From assembly GCA_050633445.1 (NCBI GenBank), contig JBOEGN010000030.1, forward strand, positions 1 through 64,000: 64,000 bases of DNA. Reading direction: 5' to 3'. Within the stretch, counting starts at the first letter, position 1. The number at the start of each line of letters is the position of its first letter. Shown piece after piece: positions 60,283 to 64,000 of this stretch. The notes beneath the pieces were generated by a model. That model did not search any database, was not told where the DNA came from, and was given only the letters and a program-made list of their open reading frames with translations. This DNA is from Thalassobius sp050633445 (GTDB lineage: Bacteria > Pseudomonadota > Alphaproteobacteria > Rhodobacterales > Rhodobacteraceae). A program made the position numbers and the translations under genes.

Positions 60283-60308
60283 ATCCGTTTGGATAGGCGG
60301 GCATCCGT
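60283..60308 (+). promoter_or_regulatory. EPS-locus element, copy 4 (upstream of wzz)
   Basis: ATCCGTTTGGAT (one arm mismatch), AGGCGGGC, then ATCCGT. It begins 4 bases after the regulator stop and about 80-100 bases ahead of the wzz start. Confidence 0.6.
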
Positions 60309-60386
60309 CTTCGCCACTGACCCATCCCCCGGCGCAGAGGCACCATCGCAGGTATCCAGGTAACACTTGGGCAAAGGAGTTTGCTC

Positions 60387-61862
60387 ATGTTGTTCCAGTC
60401 CCGAGTGTCGAGCGCCGTTCGTGATCCCCAAACGCCCACTGGCCGGTTGGCGCTGTGGCGCATCCCCCTGCGGCAGCTGTCTTTTGCGCGTCTTCTGACG
60501 GGGGGGCGGATCACAGATGCGGGGCGGTTGCCGCGCTATGCCGGTGTGTTTCTGATCGGCGCTGCTGCGATCTGGGCGCCGATCACGGGCTATCTGCAAA
60601 CGGCCCCGTTGCGGTATACGTCGTATATGTCATTGATTTTGCCGGGGTCTGGCGCGTCGGCCTCGGTCAACCTGAACGACATCGGGCAGGCGTCCTCCTT
60701 TGCGAACTCGGCCTTTTCCAGCAACTCGATCAGCCCGACCGAGACCTATAAACGCCTGATCGGAGCGGAACGTATCCTGATCGACGCGGCCAACCTGATG
60801 GGGATGCAACGGCGGGATTTCGGCACCCCTCGGATCAATCTGGTTGACCAGACCGGGCTGATTCATCTGCAAATGGTTGGGAACTCGCCAGAGGATGCAC
60901 AGCAGCGGGGCGAGGCCGTGCTGGCCGCCTTTTTCACAGAACTAAGCCGCCTGCGTCGTGATGAACAGGTCACGCGCGAAGATGGCGGGCTGGAGGCGAT
61001 CCGGGACTATCGCGCATCGATTCAAGAGACCCGCGATGCGATCGCGGATTTGCAACGTCAGACGGGGCTGTTTTCGGCGCAGCAATACCTTGATCAGGTC
61101 TCGGCCAATGAGGTGTTGCGCGGCGAGGTAGACCGGCTGGGGGCGTCTTTGCAGAAACGGACCGGCGCGGCGCAGATGTTACAAGCCAAACTGGGGCTGA
61201 CCCCGGATCAGGCAGCCGCCGGACTAAAGCTGTTCGCGGATTCCGAATATTTGGCCATGGTACAACAAATGTCGGCGCAAGCGGCGGAACTGGCGGATTT
61301 GAACTCGCGTTTTGGGTCTCAGCACCCTCTGGTGACGCGGGCGCGCACGGCGTATCAGACCGAAAGACGGGATGCTTTGGCGCGCGGAGTTGCCGTGACC
61401 AATTTGTCTGTGCAGGCCTTGGGTCAGATCGACGTAGCACCTGACGGTGCGCGCGCGGAATTGCTGGCGGAACTGGTGCGACAGGAAATGGAACGCGCGG
61501 GGCTCGAGGCCCAATGGGCTGAAATGTCTGCGCGTTTTGATCGAGAATCCACGCGGCTGGAACGCATGGCCCCCATGGCGGCGCGCCTAGAAGATATGCA
61601 GCGTGATTTCGCAGTCGCCGAAGCGGTTTTTGCCTCGGCCATTGCGCGAACGCAGTCCAGCAAATCCGACATCTATGCCTCGTACCCGCTGGTGCAGGTC
61701 CTGGAGAATCCGACATTGGCGCAAGAGCCATCCTCGCCACGGCGCAAAATGGCCATCGGCGCGGGGATCGCTGCGACCTTGATGGTTCTGATCGGGCTGT
61801 CGTTGGGGTGGGTGCGGGTCGCGCTGATCGGACGGTTGCTAAAGAAGGGCACGGCGCAATGA
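60387..61862 (+). CDS. Wzz/GumC-like polysaccharide chain-length protein
   Basis: A protein of 491 residues with a first membrane segment (about 52-70, YAGVFLIGAAAIWAPITGYL), a long periplasmic coiled-coil-rich part (residues about 170-430) and a second membrane segment near 455-475 (AIGAGIAATLMVLIGLSLGWV). No kinase domain follows. It sets chain length in Wzx/Wzy systems. Start ATG 60387 with AAAGGAG 8 bases upstream. ATGA overlap with the next gene. Confidence 0.85.
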   Translation: MLFQSRVSSAVRDPQTPTGRLALWRIPLRQLSFARLLTGGRITDAGRLPRYAGVFLIGAAAIWAPITGYLQTAPLRYTSYMSLILPGSGASASVNLNDIGQASSFANSAFSSNSISPTETYKRLIGAERILIDAANLMGMQRRDFGTPRINLVDQTGLIHLQMVGNSPEDAQQRGEAVLAAFFTELSRLRRDEQVTREDGGLEAIRDYRASIQETRDAIADLQRQTGLFSAQQYLDQVSANEVLRGEVDRLGASLQKRTGAAQMLQAKLGLTPDQAAAGLKLFADSEYLAMVQQMSAQAAELADLNSRFGSQHPLVTRARTAYQTERRDALARGVAVTNLSVQALGQIDVAPDGARAELLAELVRQEMERAGLEAQWAEMSARFDRESTRLERMAPMAARLEDMQRDFAVAEAVFASAIARTQSSKSDIYASYPLVQVLENPTLAQEPSSPRRKMAIGAGIAATLMVLIGLSLGWVRVALIGRLLKKGTAQ

Positions 61863-63169
61863 CCCCCGCCAACCCGGCCGAGAGCATGGTCTATCGCGCG
61901 CTTGTCTGGACCTGGCCCTTTTATGGGCTAGGCGCCTTGTATGTGGTCGGGCCAGTGTTGGCCTGGCTGCTGGCAATGCTGGCTTTTTTGGCGCTGTACC
62001 TTGGGCCCGCGATCCGAGATGACCTGCGGGCCACAGGCCCCGTGCCGCCCATCGTATGGGCGTGGATGGCCGGGATGTTGGTGATGCTGGTGGCGCTATG
62101 GATTGGCCATCTGGATTGGGGCCTCGGGGTGAAAAAGACCATCAAATCGTCGATTGGATGGGCCAAGGGCTGGGCGTTGCTGGCGCTGTTCATCTTTGCG
62201 GGGTCTGTGCTGCCCATCCGGCGCGAGATTCTGGTTCGGGGGCAATGCGTGGTCGGCGCGTGGACCCTGGCTCTGGCGCCAATCCTGCTGATTGCGCCCT
62301 ATATTGGCCTGCCAGAGAAGATTTTCACATCGCCCCTCAAGGCGATTGGCGGACCGGGCCCCGAGTATTTCTCGGTCTATTTCTTTACGTTTGATCCCGC
62401 CACCTGGACCCCGCGCTGGCAGTTCTATGCCCCATGGTCGCCCTTTGCGGCGCTTTTGGGGGTGATCATGGTTCTGTTCGCGCTTGAGGAAAAAGACCGG
62501 CGTTGGATGGCTGCGGGAATTGGCGCGGGTGTGCTGATGATCCTGGCCTCGAAATCTCGGATGGGTCTGGTGGGGCTGGTCGCCTGCACCATCGGCCCGC
62601 GTATGATGCCTTTGATCCTGAAGGGGTGGGCATGGCAGATCGTGGCGGGCCTGACGGCGTCGCTGGCAGTGGTGGGGGCGTGGTTGCTCCAATCTGTCGA
62701 GACTGGGATCGCTGCCTTCAAAGGAGCCCGTGCCGACAGCACCCGGGTGCGCGCCACCCTGCAACGCATCGCCGAAGAACGCTGGCGCACCGAGGCGCCA
62801 TGGTTCGGGCATGGCACCGTACAGCCAGGCCCGCATCTGGTGGAATACATGCCCATCGGCAGTCATCACACCTGGTACGGGCTGCTTTTTGTCAAAGGGC
62901 TGGTGGGTTTCATGGCGCTCCTTGTGCCGTTGTTGTGGCAAATTGGGCTGGCACTGACGGATGCCGCGCGCGGGCCACGGGGTTGGCTGCCCCTGGGGAT
63001 CGTCATGACCATCGTCCTCTTGTCCTTTGGTGAAAACCTAGAGATCGAGGCCTATATGCTGTGGCCCGGCCTGCTGGTTTTGGGATTGCATGCTCGTGAA
63101 CTGGCCGATGAAAAATCCCCCGATGTTGCCGGCCGCACAGATCCAGCCGTCGCTGTGCCTGCGGAATAA
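61859..63169 (+). CDS. O-antigen ligase/Wzy-like polymerase membrane protein
   Basis: A protein of 436 residues with about 11-12 hydrophobic segments and a large periplasmic loop between the last ones (residues about 290-350, RWRTEAPWFGHGTVQPGPHLVEYMPIGSHHTWYGLLF). The H-x-x-W-Y-like motif near the end of that loop fits the O-antigen ligase/Wzy family. It probably polymerises or ligates the exopolysaccharide. Start overlaps the wzz stop (ATGA). Confidence 0.83.
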   Translation: MTPANPAESMVYRALVWTWPFYGLGALYVVGPVLAWLLAMLAFLALYLGPAIRDDLRATGPVPPIVWAWMAGMLVMLVALWIGHLDWGLGVKKTIKSSIGWAKGWALLALFIFAGSVLPIRREILVRGQCVVGAWTLALAPILLIAPYIGLPEKIFTSPLKAIGGPGPEYFSVYFFTFDPATWTPRWQFYAPWSPFAALLGVIMVLFALEEKDRRWMAAGIGAGVLMILASKSRMGLVGLVACTIGPRMMPLILKGWAWQIVAGLTASLAVVGAWLLQSVETGIAAFKGARADSTRVRATLQRIAEERWRTEAPWFGHGTVQPGPHLVEYMPIGSHHTWYGLLFVKGLVGFMALLVPLLWQIGLALTDAARGPRGWLPLGIVMTIVLLSFGENLEIEAYMLWPGLLVLGLHARELADEKSPDVAGRTDPAVAVPAE

Positions 63170-63277
63170 CCCCGCGTCGTGTATCAGATCGTATGACGAT
63201 TTTGTCTTTCAATTTTTCCGTGCCCATGCTGTACTTTGTGCAGAAGGTTATTTCGCACAGAGAAATGAGGGAGAGAT

Positions 63278-64000
63278 ATGGATTTCGGAATCAGGGAGGA
63301 GAACCGCAAGCTGCTGGCACGTGTCGCAGCAATGGTTCGCGACGAGATTACGCCACTGGCCGAGGAATACGAAGCAGAGGTCGCCAAAGAAGACCGCTGG
63401 CAATATACCGCGCGCCAGTCAGAAATTCTGGAAGGGCTGAAAACCAAGGCCAAAGCCGAAGGTCTGTGGAATTTCTTTCTGACTGACAGCGACAAAGGCT
63501 TTGGTCTGACGACGGTTGAATATGCCTATTTCGCCGAGGAAATGGGTAAAACCCCGCTGGGCGCCGAGGTGTTCAACTGTTCGGCCCCCGATACCGGCAA
63601 CATGGAAGTGTTCGAGCGCTACGGCACCGAAGCGCTGAAAAAACAATGGCTTGAGCCGCTCCTGGCGGGCGAGATCCGCTCGGCCTATTGCATGACCGAG
63701 CCCAATGTGGCCTCGTCTGACGCCACGAATATCTCGATGTCTTGCGTGCGCGACGGGGATGAATACGTGCTGAACGGCGAAAAATGGTGGGCGTCCGGGG
63801 CAGGGGACCCGCGTTGCGCCGTCTATATCGTGATGGTGAAAACCGGCGGCGATGATCAGCCCAAACACAAGCAGCACTCCATGGTCGTTGTGCCCTCCGC
63901 GACCGAAGGGATCGAGATCATCCGCCCCATGCAAGTCTATGGCGACGATGACGCCCCCCACGGTCACATGCATATGCGGTTCACCGATGTGCGCATCCCG
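63278..64000 (+). CDS. Acyl-CoA dehydrogenase family protein (3' end outside the window)
   Basis: The first 241 residues, with no stop before the window end. The N-domain MDFGIREENRKLLARVAAMV and the flavin/substrate signature YCMTEPNVASSDATNI followed by LNGEKWWASGAGDPRCAVYIV identify an FAD-linked acyl-CoA dehydrogenase of the ACAD10/11-like group. Start ATG 63278, preceded by GAGGGAGAG. The gene is about 110 bases from the polysaccharide locus and is probably unrelated to it. Confidence 0.92.
   Translation, partial: MDFGIREENRKLLARVAAMVRDEITPLAEEYEAEVAKEDRWQYTARQSEILEGLKTKAKAEGLWNFFLTDSDKGFGLTTVEYAYFAEEMGKTPLGAEVFNCSAPDTGNMEVFERYGTEALKKQWLEPLLAGEIRSAYCMTEPNVASSDATNISMSCVRDGDEYVLNGEKWWASGAGDPRCAVYIVMVKTGGDDQPKHKQHSMVVVPSATEGIEIIRPMQVYGDDDAPHGHMHMRFTDVRIP

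Noticed and set aside
1..64000. CRISPR arrays, rRNA genes, intact insertion sequences or prophage modules
   Set aside because: No regularly spaced repeats, rRNA sequence or intact transposase genes were seen on reading both strands.

Overview
The window is 64 kb of high-GC, tightly packed alphaproteobacterial chromosome. It looks like a member of the Roseobacter group or a close relative in the Rhodobacteraceae. Grounds for this are the RpoE-ChrR singlet-oxygen module with its usual operon, the CcmC-CcmD-CcmG block, an alpha/beta hydrolase-OsmC fusion, TAXI-type TRAP transport, an ArsR-ArsC fusion with ArsJ, and many 1-4 base stop/start overlaps. Four runs of N (215-395, 537-655, 1880-1893, 3094-3144) damage ccmC and acnA. 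The last gene, an acyl-CoA dehydrogenase, runs off the right end.

Layout. 0-16 kb is mostly core: ccmC, ccmD, ccmG, then acnA, a DUF1223 protein, an LpxL-like acyltransferase with an EamA transporter, fliG, a 50-residue secreted Cys protein, purB, a hydrolase-OsmC fusion, a membrane protein of unknown function, glnB-glnA, and the NAD(P)HX repair enzyme nnrE/nnrD. At 16.17 kb is tRNA-Leu(UAG), followed by about 2.2 kb of decayed mobile DNA with a serine recombinase pseudogene carrying three in-frame stops and two frameshifts. 18.5-23.9 kb holds a MATE exporter, a Kef-type antiporter and a DEAD-box helicase.

24-33.4 kb is a nitrogen-scavenging locus. It has allophanate hydrolase (atzF), a LysR regulator, a BMP-type ABC importer, biuret amidohydrolase (biuH), a second cysteine hydrolase that could be a triuret hydrolase, and a cupin. 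Two nearly identical 17-bp palindromes flank the regulator. 33.5-39.8 kb is a TAXI-TRAP importer with a sulfatase and a LysR regulator, and three 14-bp-spaced repeats precede the operon. 39.9-43.0 kb is an arsenate operon (arsR-arsC fusion, GAPDH, arsJ). 43.0-48.2 kb is the rpoE-chrR pair with the divergent FAD oxidoreductase-DUF1365-cfa-DUF3833 operon, and rpoE-type promoters can be read in both directions.

48.2-63.2 kb is an exopolysaccharide locus: glycosyltransferases, flippase, Wza-type lipoprotein, hybrid histidine kinase with a secreted partner, GalU, a WecG/TagA-phosphoglycosyltransferase fusion, a LuxR-type response regulator, a Wzz/GumC-like protein and an O-antigen ligase/polymerase-like protein. 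Upstream of wza, the kinase pair, the LuxR-type regulator and wzz lies the same element, a palindrome of the form AYCCG-NN-YGGRT followed by AGG. In two copies TATCCT follows exactly 8 nt after the palindrome. This looks like a locus-specific promoter/operator set, probably read by the resident two-component system, and is the observation I would follow first.
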